The position numbers and the translations under genes are program-made. The notes beneath the pieces were generated by a model. The model saw only the letters and a list, made by a program, of their open reading frames with translations. It was not told where the DNA came from and searched no databases. 64,000 nt of DNA, from the NCBI GenBank assembly GCA_028386065.3, contig JAKUCV010007224.1, forward strand, positions 54,121 through 118,120. Direction: 5' to 3'. This DNA comes from Turnera subulata. Lineage: Eukaryota > Streptophyta > Magnoliopsida > Malpighiales > Passifloraceae. The number at the start of each line of letters is the position of its first letter. Position 1 is the stretch's first letter. Shown here in pieces: positions 1 through 10,921 of the stretch.

Positions 1-2418
1 ATTGACCAAAGCTTGCGCCACTTGAGCATGTTGGTAGCTCATGAAGCGGTCAAGCCCTTTAGCCACATTCCAAGACCAATTCACAGCCACAAATTTTTAC
101 ATCCCATGCACTATAAAAGCCATGCACTACTGGACAAAAGGGGAGGAAGTCTTCTATCATCAAGCATTCGGCAGAAAACAAGACACAAATAGTATAGTTA
201 GCTTAGTATTTTCTTTTCAGCTTTTGGCATCTTGTAGCCATTAGAATTTTAGCTTTGGCACTTTGGAAAGCATTTAGCTTGAAAGTTCTCTTCTACTTTG
301 TTCAAGGTTGGTTTATTTATTCTTGTAATTTATTTTCTACCTTGAATTAAATATGATGCATTATTTTCAAGTGGTTGTTATTTCCTTTATGTCTTGCTAA
401 AATTCTTGTCTAGGATTAGGGGATGAACTTATTAATGTTTTCATGCTTATTTAATTAAAGTTTTATTTCTGAATTTATTCTCTTTTAATCCGGTAATGGA
501 ACTTCAAAATGTTAGTTGCTTGATCACCAATTAGCATAAATTTATAATAGAGAAACGTTAAGTGACAGCGTCATTTGCCTATAGAAAAACATTAACCGGA
601 CTTTAAAAACCGACCTCGAGGGAGGCGTGCTTTTTATTGGAGATTAAGTAGGTAAATTTCTTAATGCTCTTAGTTTATTTCATCACTGGCAAATGGATAG
701 TGGGCGTAAACTGATGCGTGCTATCCGCAATGGATCCTGCAAGTGCACAGGGTTGTTGTAGTACTTATCAAGGTCGTATCCACAGGGACTGGGTTGAGCC
801 TGTTACCTTCAATTAGACAAATTAGGCTTAAAATGAACAATAAGAGGTGGTTTTCGGGTGTATGCTAATTGAAATATAAACTAAGCAATAAGTAAATGTA
901 ATAACAAGGTTGAAGTAGGAAGAGATCAGATTAAGAGAAGTCTTAGGCATCCGGGGTTCACATGTCTTGATTTTATGCTTTAAATTGCTCAACAGCCTTA
1001 GGCACAGGCTGAGCCTGTGGGTGAGGCTATGTCTAATAAAATGTCTTGAAGGGGCTCCCAACCTAGTGTACTATCAACAACTTTCGATCTTATTGACAGT
1101 TCCCTAAGCTTCCATCTACCCCCTGTCACTAGAATAGACGTTCACTTAAGGGTGAAGTTTAGTGTTGGTGCTAATTAACCACAGTCTCTCCCTATCTTCC
1201 TTCGAACGGCTAGGGGGTGAAGGCTGACTTATTGTTGGTCTAGCACTCTTGGCTTCTCCTTTAGGTCCTTCACCAGGCTACTACTTGATTAAAAGAAACT
1301 CCCTAATAGTAAATCAAGAATCAAATTAGGAATTGTGTTATCTTCTTGACTATATTGTCACAGACTGAGGCTGTACTAGGCATAGGCTGAGGCATGTGCC
1401 TATCCCTTTTTCTCCTAGAAAGTGCTCTTGGAACGTCAGGAGAATGTTTGTTTATGTTAGTGGAGCAGGTGGTGCAAATGGTGTAATTTTATATTCCTCC
1501 CGCAATTTCTGGGTTTTGCAGGACGTACAGGCTGAGGCTGTTGACACACAGGCTGAGCCAGTACGAGGTCTATTTGTAGTTCTCTTTCGATTACTTCTCC
1601 AATCGATTTCAGCCTCTTCTGTAGATGATTAAACGTCATAAGTTCTCTTTGGATAGAGGCGAGGATTGTGAGTTTCAGCAGAGATCTTGTGATTTGAAGA
1701 TGGTCAGCAGCCTTCAAGTGAAACTGCAGTGAACAACAGCCTCAGGGACAGGCTCAAGGGTTCTGCAACAGGCTCATACTGTGACAGAGGCATAGGGACA
1801 GGCTCACAGGTTCCGCAACAGGCTCATGCTGTTGCTGAGGCTGTATCTTCAAATTCTTCAATGAAATCCTCTTGAATTGATCGAAATGCACCTGGAATCA
1901 CTAATCATACACTAAGGGATAGAATTTGGAGGAATGTGGTGGAATAGTACATAGAAGGCATATAGTCATGACTAAATGAGGGCAAATTATATCTTAAATC
2001 ATGCCTAAAACTATGCATATTTCATATGCATCATAAACTAGGAAGGGATTTTACGGCATTACGAGAGTAGGTTATCGATCTAGCTTAGATTTACCGTTTC
2101 TTTTAAGAAAGTTTATTTTCAGAATTAATTCATAAATTTTACATAGGCTAGCTATGTGGTGACAGAACATGGTCTGCTTATGCTGAGTTTAATTGCATGG
2201 AAATATTGGCAAGGAATTCCCCGAAGTCCTAGATATTTAATATTATTAAATTTTAATCGTTTCTATTCGCTTTCGTTTTCCAATTCAATCATCAATCCTC
2301 AACATTATTTATTTCTCTAGATAATCATAAGTTGCTTAGTTGAATAGTATTTAACAAAGATCCCTGTGAGACGACCTTGTGTGCTATAACAACCCTGTAT
2401 ACTTGCAGGAAGCTATCA
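1..2418 (+). repeat. Diverged LTR of the B family, interrupted by a solo LTR
   Basis: Positions 1-711 and 2039-2418 together match, on the opposite strand, the LTRs of element B at 21459-22961 and 32815-34254. Shared landmarks include a GACAGCGTCA block, a CGACCTCGAGGGAGG-type block and the 3' end at CTTGCAGGAAGCTATCA. No tRNA-Asp primer site follows position 2418, so this is a solo or truncated LTR. Its 5' end lies outside the window or is lost. Sequence is clearly older and more diverged than the two LTRs of element B. A TATA-like CTATAAAAG sits near 109-117. Confidence 0.75.
712..2033 (-). mobile_element. Solo LTR of the A family (Athila-like)
   Basis: This 1.3-kb block begins TGATG and ends GCATCA, and is flanked by a perfect 5-bp duplication TAAAC at 707-711 and 2034-2038. 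It matches the LTRs of element A (3309-5368 and 7981-10051) at both ends but is about 740 bp shorter. It interrupts a B-family LTR whose sequence resumes exactly after the duplication. No internal sequence remains, as expected after LTR-LTR recombination. It carries several copies of the CAGGCTGAGCCTG palindrome (for example 1003-1019). Confidence 0.85.
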
Positions 2419-2965
2419 ACCGCCCGAAGCTTTCTACAGTATCTGTTCTTGCCCTTTTTTAGCCTCGATTCTCATTAATTCTAATCTCGCTTGATTCCCA
2501 CACATGAAATAAAGTGTATCAAGCCAGAATATACTCTTTTCTTGATGTCTACTCCTCCGATATCTCTTCCACATCATTAACATATCCTAGATTCACTTAA
2601 ATTCCACATTTTTACCATAAAAACACTTTTTATAAAAAAAAGGTAATTTTTACTTCTAATTTTTCACAAAAATCAGAGCAAAAATTGAGCTGCAAAAAAT
2701 TTGTTTTATGGGCCAAAAACTCTGGAGGATCCATATTTCATTAATTTAAGCCCTAAACATATTTTTAGCCCAAGATTAAATCATCTCATCAACCTTGGGT
2801 TTAAAACACATAAAAGGTCCAAATCAATAAAATGCTCATATTCTTTTATATTAAACTCTAAATTTAATTCCAGCGCCGAATTAAATCATCCAATTAACAT
2901 GGGCTAAACCACATCAAAAGTCCAAAAATAACAAAATATAGATGGTCCAGATTTGGATGTTCACA
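2419..2965. repeat. D-family LTR fragment
   Basis: AT-rich sequence resembling 16205-16846 in the same orientation: a shared stretch around CTCGATTCTC, repeated runs of the type AAATCATCT...TTGGGTTTAAA, and a common end at GTTCACA (2965 and 16846). It starts with ACCGCCCG, like the edge of the GACCGCC cluster in the other copy, so the neighbouring B-family LTR probably landed inside this LTR. No coding potential seen. Confidence 0.55.
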
Positions 2966-3308
2966 GGAACAAGCTCAGGCATTTGAGTATCCATGGCCTT
3001 TTGGAAGTCATTGTATTTTTGGAATACAATATGAAGAAGACTACCTCGTTAAAAACCTTATCAGGGAAAAACCCATTGGGACAAAAACCTGATGAAGGAA
3101 AAAAGAGCGCAACGTATTCTTTATCATTTAGAGGGTTTCAAGGGCACTGTGGCCCAATCCTTCTTGAGAATCTTCAAATTTTAATGTTGGAAGCATCTTG
3201 ATAAGCGTTTATGTGTTTCCTTCAATAGTGGATCCTATCCCTGAGGCTACATTTAAAACTGAAGGATATGTACCCTTTCCAGCTACTTAGGTAGATACCT
3301 TTTTTGTT
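2966..3308. repeat. Retrotransposon untranslated sequence, family D or unknown
   Basis: No gene is seen. The stretch near 3041-3110 (CTCGTTAAAAACCTTATCAG and following) is of a type common in untranslated parts of plant LTR retrotransposons, from general familiarity rather than a search. It ends at element A; the sequence after element A (10057 onward) may be its continuation. Confidence 0.35.
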
Positions 3309-5368
3309 TGATGTGAGTCCCGCAAGTGCACAGGGTGGCTGTAGTATTCTATCAAGGTCGTATCCACAGGGACTAGGATGAGCCTGTTACTCCTTAATTT
3401 AGACAAATTAGGCATGAAACAATTAATCAGAAGTGGAAATTTGGGTGAGTATAAATTAAAATTTAAAATGAGCAAGAGTAGAAATTAATAGCAGTGTTGA
3501 AGTAGGAGAAGATCAGATTTGGTAGAATCTTAGGCATCCGGGGTTCACATGTCTTGCTCTTTTGCTCTAAATTGCTCAACAACATCATAATAGGCTGAGC
3601 CTGTTTGACGCCCTGTGTTTAATAAGATGTCTTGAAGGGGCTCCCAACCTAATATACCACCAACAGCTTTCGATCTTATTGATGGTTCCCTAAGCTTCCA
3701 TCTACCCTCTATTACTAGAATAGACGTCCACTTAGAGGTGAAGTTTAGTGTTGGTGCTAATTACCCACAGTCTCTCCCTATCTTCTTTCGAACAGCTAGG
3801 GAGTGAAGGCTGACTATTGTTGGTCTAGCCAACTTGGCTTCTCCTTTCAGTCCTTCACCAAGCTGCCACTTGATTAAGATAGGCTTCTCAAAAGTCAATC
3901 AAGAATCAGATTAAAATGGTATTATCTTTTTGACTGTGTTGCCACAGGCTGAGCCAGTGCTGAGCCTGTGGACAACACAAAATCGACTATAAGGTTAGTT
4001 CTTGCAAGCGCTCTCAACCTATACTGAACCCACTTGTTTTCACTCACAGCCTCCTCCCAAGATTCTCACTCATCCTAATGCTTTCGCATCGATCAAACCA
4101 AGGGGATTAAGAATTGGTGTTGAGGCTAATTCATCAATTAGCTCCTAATTTATTTTAAAACTAAGAACTAAGGGTTGGTTGTTGTTGTTCCAGCAACTAT
4201 GGTTTCTCCTTTCGGTCCTTCACCTAGCTACCTATAATCATGCATGGATTTGATCAAGACGCAGACAAGGAGCAAGTTTGCAATAACCAAACAAGAAGTC
4301 GGGTTAAGAACATAAGATGAGCAATTTATTGCAAATAAAACAGAGACATGCTTCACCCCTTTAACCTAAGAGGGGTTGTTTAGTTCATAATCTGAGTTAC
4401 AAAATCAAAAGAAATAAAGGGGTGCATGATGTTTGAAACAAATCTGGAGGTTAGGGACAACACGATTTCTGCCCAGAAATGGCTGCAGAATCGTGTGTCC
4501 CCTTGAACCCTTTATTCCAAAGCTTCTGCAGAGTTGGGTGTTTGATCGAGGGTTGAGTTCGATGCCAGTTCTTTCTTCCTTCTTCCGATTTATAGGCGTG
4601 AATCCTCCTCTTCTTTCTTCTCCCACTTGCTGGAAGGTGTGGAAGATGGGCAAGTTGGAGTTTAGTTGCCCATCTTTGTTCCTCGGGGTAAGGTGCCATG
4701 GGAGGTGTGCCGATAGGGTGAGTTCTTCAGTTCTGCAGATTTTAGAAGACTTTAGGGGAGGATAATAGTTCTTTAATTGTAATTTTCTTTGGTTGTAATG
4801 ATTATCCCCTCTTTCCCATGCCTAAAGTGTTCTGCAATGCTCATGTTATAATTGCAGAATTGAAAGTTTTGCAAGTGGTGAACCTCTGTAAGTGGCTTAG
4901 TTTTAAATTCATTCTTCGCTTTTTGTGGCCATCTGCAGATTCCACAGGCTCAGCCTATGCTGGGCCTGTGGTGAGGCTATGGGGAGTCTCTTTTCATTTT
5001 TTTCTGTAGTTGAATTCAGCTCTCCTTACGATTGATGTGGGGGCATGATGGCTTTGTGGATCAAGGCAAAGGTGGTGAAATCCAGTGGAAATCTTGTGAT
5101 TGAAGGGGAATTCGTGGCTTTCTACCGATTCTGCAATGAACAACAGGCCTGAAACAGGCTCATGCTGTGCCAGAGGCTGTTTCTTCGAATTCTCCAATGA
5201 AATCTCCAAAATCCTTCAAAATGCACCTGGAATCACTAATCATACAATAAGGGATGGGATTTAAGAGAATATGATGAAATAATGCAAAGTAAGGCATATA
5301 GTCATGATGAATTTAGAGCAAATATATCTAAAATCATACCTAAAACTATGCATATTTCATGTGCATCA
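3309..5368 (-). repeat. Element A 3' LTR
   Basis: Begins TGATG and ends GCATCA on the plus strand, and matches 7981-10051 along its whole length. It contains several ACAGGCT/AGCCTGT inverted motifs (3591-3605, 3943-3972, 4942-4970). Short open frames inside it have equivalents at the same places in the other LTR and are not convincing genes. Confidence 0.85.
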
Positions 5369-5415
5369 TTGTTCTTTTAAAAAAGTTTATGTTCTCTCAG
5401 CATCCTCTTGTGACT

Positions 5416-6269
5416 CTACTGGTTTTTGTGTTTTGCAGCATCAGTAACAGGCTTAGTAATAGCATCAATCTGTTGTTCTGCAGCATGGGCCTGTGCGTCA
5501 ATTTCTGGCTCTGTTTCTTCTGCCAGAAATTTTGCTACCTCCTGCAGGGCCGTTTCATCTCCTTCAATGAGTCTATTGACTAAGCAACCCAGCAGTTCAT
5601 CCTCATATGTCTCCATGAGTTGCGATGCCTTAACTAGCACATCAACATGGTCTAGCACAACATCTACCATATAGCATTGTCCTGCTCCAAACTCGTTCCT
5701 TTGTGTCTTCTGGACATTGAATTCTACTGTTTCTTCTCCAAGTTGTAGTGTTAATGTCCCATTGGTGCAGTCGATCATGGCTCCTACTGTGGCTAAGAAC
5801 GGGCGTCCCAAAATGATGGGTGTCTTCTCATCCTCCGTCATGTTCATCACTACAAAGTCTACAGGGATGAAGAAATTGCCAACCTTGACTGGAACATCCT
5901 CCAACACTCCCACAGGATATACAAGTGAGCGGTCGGCAAGCTGAATGGTCATCCTCATGGGCTTGATGTCTCCAAGGTTCATGTTCTGAGTGATAGAGAG
6001 TGGTAACAGGCTGACACTGGCTCCTAGGTCACACTCCTTCAATTTTCTTGTCCGCGATGTTGCAAGGTATTGTGAAGCTTCCAGGGTCTAAGCATTTTCT
6101 GGGTGGATGGTGTTTGAATGAGAGCGCTCTCTTGGGCTGTCATGGCTACAGTCTCGATATCATCAATAGTTCTCTTCTTCGTGAGAATATTCTTAAGGAA
6201 TTTTGCATATGAAGGCGTCTGTGTAACCACATCACTGAAAGGCACATTGACATATAATTTGCTAAGCAT
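5416..6269 (-). pseudogene. Element A protease region (retropepsin), broken
   Basis: Two minus-strand frames (6269-6039 and 6042-5416) cover the end of gag and an aspartic protease of the plant gypsy type. The active-site segment reads CDLGASVSLLP, where the D-L-G-A-S replaces the usual D-T/S-G; further on are LADRS, PVGVLEDVPVKVG and IILGRPFLAT, all typical of Athila-like proteases. A frame change near 6040 separates the two parts. The frame ends at 5416, 47 bases before the 3' LTR, so no RT or integrase follows. In an intact relative this enzyme would cleave the gag-pol polyprotein. Confidence 0.8.
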
Positions 6270-6416
6270 TTCCTTAAACTTACAGAATTGCTTCTCTAGC
6301 TTGGATTAGTGGTACACTTCTGGGTATGGGAGAGGAGGTTGACAAGGTAGAACAGTCTGAGGCTGTTTCTCAGCTCTATTTGTGCTTACAGCCCCAGTCA
6401 CAGGTTTAGCCTGTGC

Positions 6417-7767
6417 CTACTCTGTCTGTCCAGAACTGGATGTCGATGCTTGTTGCTCCACAACCTGAGGCAGTTTGGGCATTGTGTCCTTCACCTCCTT
6501 CCCACTACGAAGTGTTACAGCCTTGACATGCTCGTTCCTTGGATTTTCTATTGGTTTGAGAGCTCCGTGTTGACTAGTGGACATGGTAGCTTGTTGGGCA
6601 ATTTGATTTTTGAGGATTCTGTTGTAGGATTTGAGTTGGCTGATCTCCTCGCTTATTTTGTTCTGTTTCTCCAAGATGGGTTGCAGCATGGTCATCATGT
6701 CGGTGTTGTTGCCTTGTTGTCCTCCTTGATTCTGCCTTTGGTACTGTGGCTGCCCTCCTTGGCTCTGTCTCTGGTACTAGGCCTGTTGTGGAATCCTCTC
6801 CTAGGTTGGTCCCTTCCAAAAGAAGTTTGAGTGGTTCCTCCAGGATGGATTATAAGTGTTTCCATACGGGCCTTGCTTCTACTGGATGTAGTGAGCTTGT
6901 TCAGAATCACATTCGGCAAAGAGTGGGCAACTGGATATACCGTGAGGTCCTTCACAGCCTTCACAGTCTGGGACTGTGGCTGAGGCTGTCTTGACTTGAG
7001 CAGTCCCTAGTTTCTTTCTGAGGGCTTCTATCTCTGCCTCTAGCTTGGTTACTCTGTCTACACCAATTATTCCAGAGGATTTGGCTCCTCTGACTTGGGT
7101 CTTTCTCTTGGACAAGGCTTTAAGAATGGAGACTCCATCATTGTAGTCCTTATCCAGGAATGCACCATTTCCCATCTTGTCCAAGGTGTTCTGGTCTTCA
7201 TCACATAGGCCACAATAGAACTGCTCAAGTTGCACGGCCTCATCAATTCGGTGGTTTGGGCATCTTCTTAGTAGTCCCTTGAAGCCCAAGCATCTCGAAT
7301 TGACTCATCATAACGCTGGAAAAAACCAATAAGCTGCTGCCTTAAACTTGCAGCCTTGCTTGATTGATGGTATTCTTTCGAGAAAGCTCTGACTAGGCTG
7401 TCCCAGTCAGTGAAATGGCCTACTACGTGGTTGTTGAGCCATTCAAATGCTGCATCTCTGAGTGAGAATGGGAACACTCTCATGTACAGCTGCTCCTTGG
7501 TCTTCTCTGCTATGCTCACTGTACTGCACACTCGCAGGAAGTTTTGCAGGTGCGAGTTTGGATCTTCAGAGGGCGTGCCTCCAAAGGTGTGCCTCTCCAG
7601 CATGCTCAGCAAGTTGGTTCGAATCTCATATGGGGCATCTACATCTGGAATGGCTATGCTGTTGTGGATGATGGTGGTTGTAGGAGCTAGGACATAGGAA
7701 TGTTCGGTCGAACAGGCTGAGCCTGTTCAATGCCCTAGTGCGCTCCTTCGTTGGGTCTGTCCGCCAT
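6417..7767 (-). pseudogene. Element A gag, broken
   Basis: The likely start ATG is at 7767-7765, 0.2 kb inside the 5' LTR. Two in-frame TAG codons follow at 7737-7735 and 7689-7687. A Retrotrans_gag domain is seen in 7612-7268 (segments FPFSLRDAAFEWL and AFSKEY) and continues in another frame at 7289-6879, with CPNHRIDEAVQLEQFYCGL and a metal-knuckle-like CEGCEGPHGISSCP. A glutamine-rich tail spans 6819-6417. At least three frame changes are needed to read it through. One palindrome copy (7711-7727) lies in the early coding part and reads Q-A-Q-P-V. Confidence 0.75.
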
Positions 7768-7956
7768 GTTTTGTTGCTTTTGTTTGCGAATCTGGCGGGT
7801 TGTCTTTTCGATCTCCTGGTGGAAGATTAGAGCTGGCTGCTTGCTCCTGGTTTAGGGCATACACCACCTGAAAACTTCGAACTTAGAAAAAGAAAAGGGT
7901 TAGGTAATAAAAAGCCTAATAAATCAAAGATAAAAAGCAAAAGAATCAAGCGCCAG

Positions 7957-7975
7957 TCCTCAGCAACGGCACCAA
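7957..7975 (-). promoter_or_regulatory. Primer binding site, degenerate tRNA-Asp type (element A)
   Basis: Read on the minus strand just inside the 5' LTR, the sequence TGGTGCCGTTGC resembles the complement of the plant tRNA-Asp 3' end (TGGCGCCGTTGCCGGGGA), with several mismatches. Position is accurate to a few bases. Confidence 0.6.
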
Positions 7976-7980
7976 AAACA

Positions 7981-10051
7981 TGATGTTAGTCCCGCAAGTG
8001 CACAGGGTAGTTGTAGTACTCTATCAAGGTCATATCCACAGGGACTGGGATGAGCCTGTTACTCCTTAATTCAGACAAATTAGGCTTGAAACAATTAATC
8101 AAATGTGGAAATTTGGGTGAGTGTAAATTAAAATTTAAAATGAGCAAGAGTAGAAAGTAATAGCAGTGTTGAAGTAGGAGAAGATCAGATTTGGTAGAAT
8201 CTTAGGCATCCGGGGTTCACATGTCTTGCTCTTTTGCTCTAAATTACTCAACAACATCATAACAGGCTGAGCTTGTTTGACGCCATGTGTTTAATAAGAT
8301 GTCTTGAAGGGGCTCCCAACCTAATACACCACCAACGGCTTTCGATCTTATTGATGGTTCCCTAAGCTTCCATCTACCCCCTGTTACTAGAATAGACATT
8401 CACTTAGAGGTGAAGTTTAGTGTTGGTGCTAATTACCAACAGTCTCTCCCTATCTTCCTTCGAACGACTAGGGAGTGAAGGCTGACTATTGTTGGTCTAG
8501 CCAACTTGGCTTCTCCTTTCAGTCCTTCACCAAGCTCCTACTTGATTAAGATAGGCTTCTCAAAAGTCAATCAAGAATCAGATTAAAATGGTATTATCTT
8601 TTTGACTGTGCTGCCACAGGCTGAGCCAGTGCTGAGCCTATGGTTGAGCCTGTGGACAACACAAAATCAATTATAAGGTTAGTTCTTGCAGGCACTCTCA
8701 ACCTATACTGAATCCACTTGTTTTCACTCACAGGTTCCTCCCAAGATTCTCATTCATCCTAATGCTTTCGCATCGGTCAAACCAAGGGGATTAAGAATTG
8801 GTGTTGAGGCTAATTCCTCAATTAGCTCCTAATTTCTTTCAAAACTAAGAAGTAAGGGTTGGTTGTTGTTGTTCCAGCAACTATGGTTTCTCCTTTCGGT
8901 CATTCACCTAGCTACCTATAATCATGCATGGATTTGATCAAGACTCAGACATGGATCAAGTTTGCAACAACCAAACAAGAAGTCAGGTTAAGAACATAAA
9001 ATGAGCAATTTATTGCAAATAAAACAGAGACATGCTTCATCCCTTCAACCTAAGAAGGGTTGTTTAGTTCATAATCTGAGTTATAAAATCAAAAGAAATA
9101 AAGGGGTGCATGATGTTTGAAACAAATCTGGAGGTTAGGGACAACACGATTTCTGCACGGAAAAGGCTGCAGAATCGTGTGTCCCCTTGAACCCTTTGTT
9201 CCAAAGCTTCTGCAGAGTTGGGTGTTTGATCGAGGGTTGAGTTCGATGCAAGTTCTTTCTTCATTCTTCCAATTTATAGGCGTGAATCCTCCACTTCTCT
9301 CTTCTCCCACCTGCTGGAAGGTACGGAAGTTGGGCATGTTGGAGTTCAATTGCCCATCTTTGTTCCTCGGGGTAAGGTGCCATGGGAGGTGTGCCGATAG
9401 GGTGAGTTCTTCAGATCTGCAGATTTTAGAAGACTTTAGGGGAGGATAATAGTTCTTTAATTGTAATTTTCTTTTGGCGTAATGATTATCCCCTCTTTCC
9501 CATGCCTAAATTCTTCTGCAATGCTCAGGTTATAATTGCAGAGTTGAAAGTTTTGCAAGCGGTGAAGCTCTGCAAGTGGCTGAGTTTTAAATTCATTCTT
9601 CGCTTTTTGTGGCCATCTGCAGATTCCACAGGCTCAGCCTGTGCTGGGCCTTTGGTGAGGCTGTGTGCAGTCTCTTTCCATTCTTTTCTGTAGTTGAATT
9701 TAGCTCTCCTTGCGATTGATGTAGGGGCATGATGGTTTATGGATCAAGGCAAAGGTGGTGAAATCCAGTGGAAATCATGCGATTGGAGGGGGATTCGTGG
9801 CTTTCTACCAATTCTGCAATGAACAACAGGCCCGAAACAGGCTTATGCTGTACCAGAGGCTGTTTCTTCGAATTCTCCAATAAAATCTCCAAAATCATTC
9901 CAAATGCACCTGGAATCACTAATCATACAATAAGGGATAAGATTTAAGGGAATATGATGAAATAATGCAAAGTAAGGCATAAAGTCATGATGAATTTAGA
10001 GCAAATATATCTAAAAACGTGCCTAAAACTATGCATATTTCATGTGCATCA
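7981..10051 (-). repeat. Element A 5' LTR
   Basis: Second full-length LTR of element A, TGATG...GCATCA. A minus-strand TATA-like CCTATAAAT lies near 9273-9282 and could mark its promoter. Palindrome copies: 8261-8277, about 8614-8661, 9627-9643 (CACAGGCTCAGCCTGTG, perfect arms). Confidence 0.85.
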
Positions 10052-10921
10052 TTGTTCTTTTTAAAAATTTTGTGTTCTCTCAGCATCCTCTTGTGACTCC
10101 ACTGGTTTTTGTGTTTTAGCCATTGTAGAAGCTACCATTCTGAGGGTCTCCATTTCAGGTTGCTTTTGGCATTAGACCTTTGGAGGGTATTTGCGTCAAA
10201 CACCTTTGTTCTGGATTTTTATGGGATCTTTGCTTTGGACCCTTCTCAGGATTTACAATCATCAGGCACCACTCACCATTCGTTTTGGAATCTTTAGAGA
10301 GTCTTGTTATGAACCACTCATGGGGTTATGATCATCAGGCACCTCTCGGCCTTGGCATTACCTTAATTAGGGAATGCATAACTCTGATGGTGGTACCGCC
10401 TTAAGAGATGAGCAACGAATTGAATTTGTTATTTTTGTTCAGTATTCTGGAGAATGCTGGAATTCTTCATGTTGGTGAAGGAACTGGTTTGTCTTAGGTA
10501 TCCTCGAAAAGGTATCCTTGAAGATATATGTACCCTAGAAAAGGGAATCTTTTAAACTTCCTCAGTATCTTTTTAAAATTGCACTTTGGCCTCGGGTTCT
10601 TCGTCGGGAAGAGAGGAAACTTTGGAGAATACTCCAACATCTTCTTTAATGAAACTTTGGGATTTTAATATCCCGCCAGAAGAGTAGCCTCTGGAAAGGC
10701 TGTGGAGATCTTTCTGAATAGTACAGAGGCTTTAAGTGGCCTTGATTTTGCTCCAATTAGGCATCTCTCTTTAAGTTTCCTATGAGTGGTGTTTGCTCAA
10801 TACTTGTTTGAACATTGAGCTTGTGATTTTAGGGAATTCACAACTTTTATTTCTTTAACTCTGAGTCATTTTCAATGTGGGAATATGGCTCTCTGATAAC
10901 ATCTAAATGTTAGTATTTTCA
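10052..10921. other. Unassigned sequence between elements A and C
   Basis: No gene is recognised. The first 66 bases resemble 5369-5434 inside element A. Near 10881-10899, GGCTCTCTGATAACA resembles the reverse complement of a tRNA-iMet primer site (GGCTCTGATACCA), so an old copia element may have been here. The rest holds only short frames without recognisable motifs. Confidence 0.3.

Larger units (their letters stand above)
3309..10051 (-). mobile_element. Element A: Athila-like Ty3/gypsy retrotransposon, gag-protease only
   Basis: Two LTRs of about 2.06 kb (3309-5368, 7981-10051) flank a 2.6-kb interior. The interior encodes degraded gag and an aspartic protease on the minus strand, next to a tRNA-Asp type primer site. 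Reverse transcriptase, RNase H and integrase are absent, so the element could only have moved with enzymes supplied in trans. TTGTT lies on both outer sides (3304-3308, 10052-10056). However, about 66 bp after the right LTR also resembles the interior beside the left LTR, which makes the target duplication ambiguous. Confidence 0.8.

Noticed and set aside
4433..4765. 110-codon frame, also at 9117-9449
   Set aside because: Present in both LTRs of element A only because they are copies; no protein features, and similar-length frames occur on the other strand.
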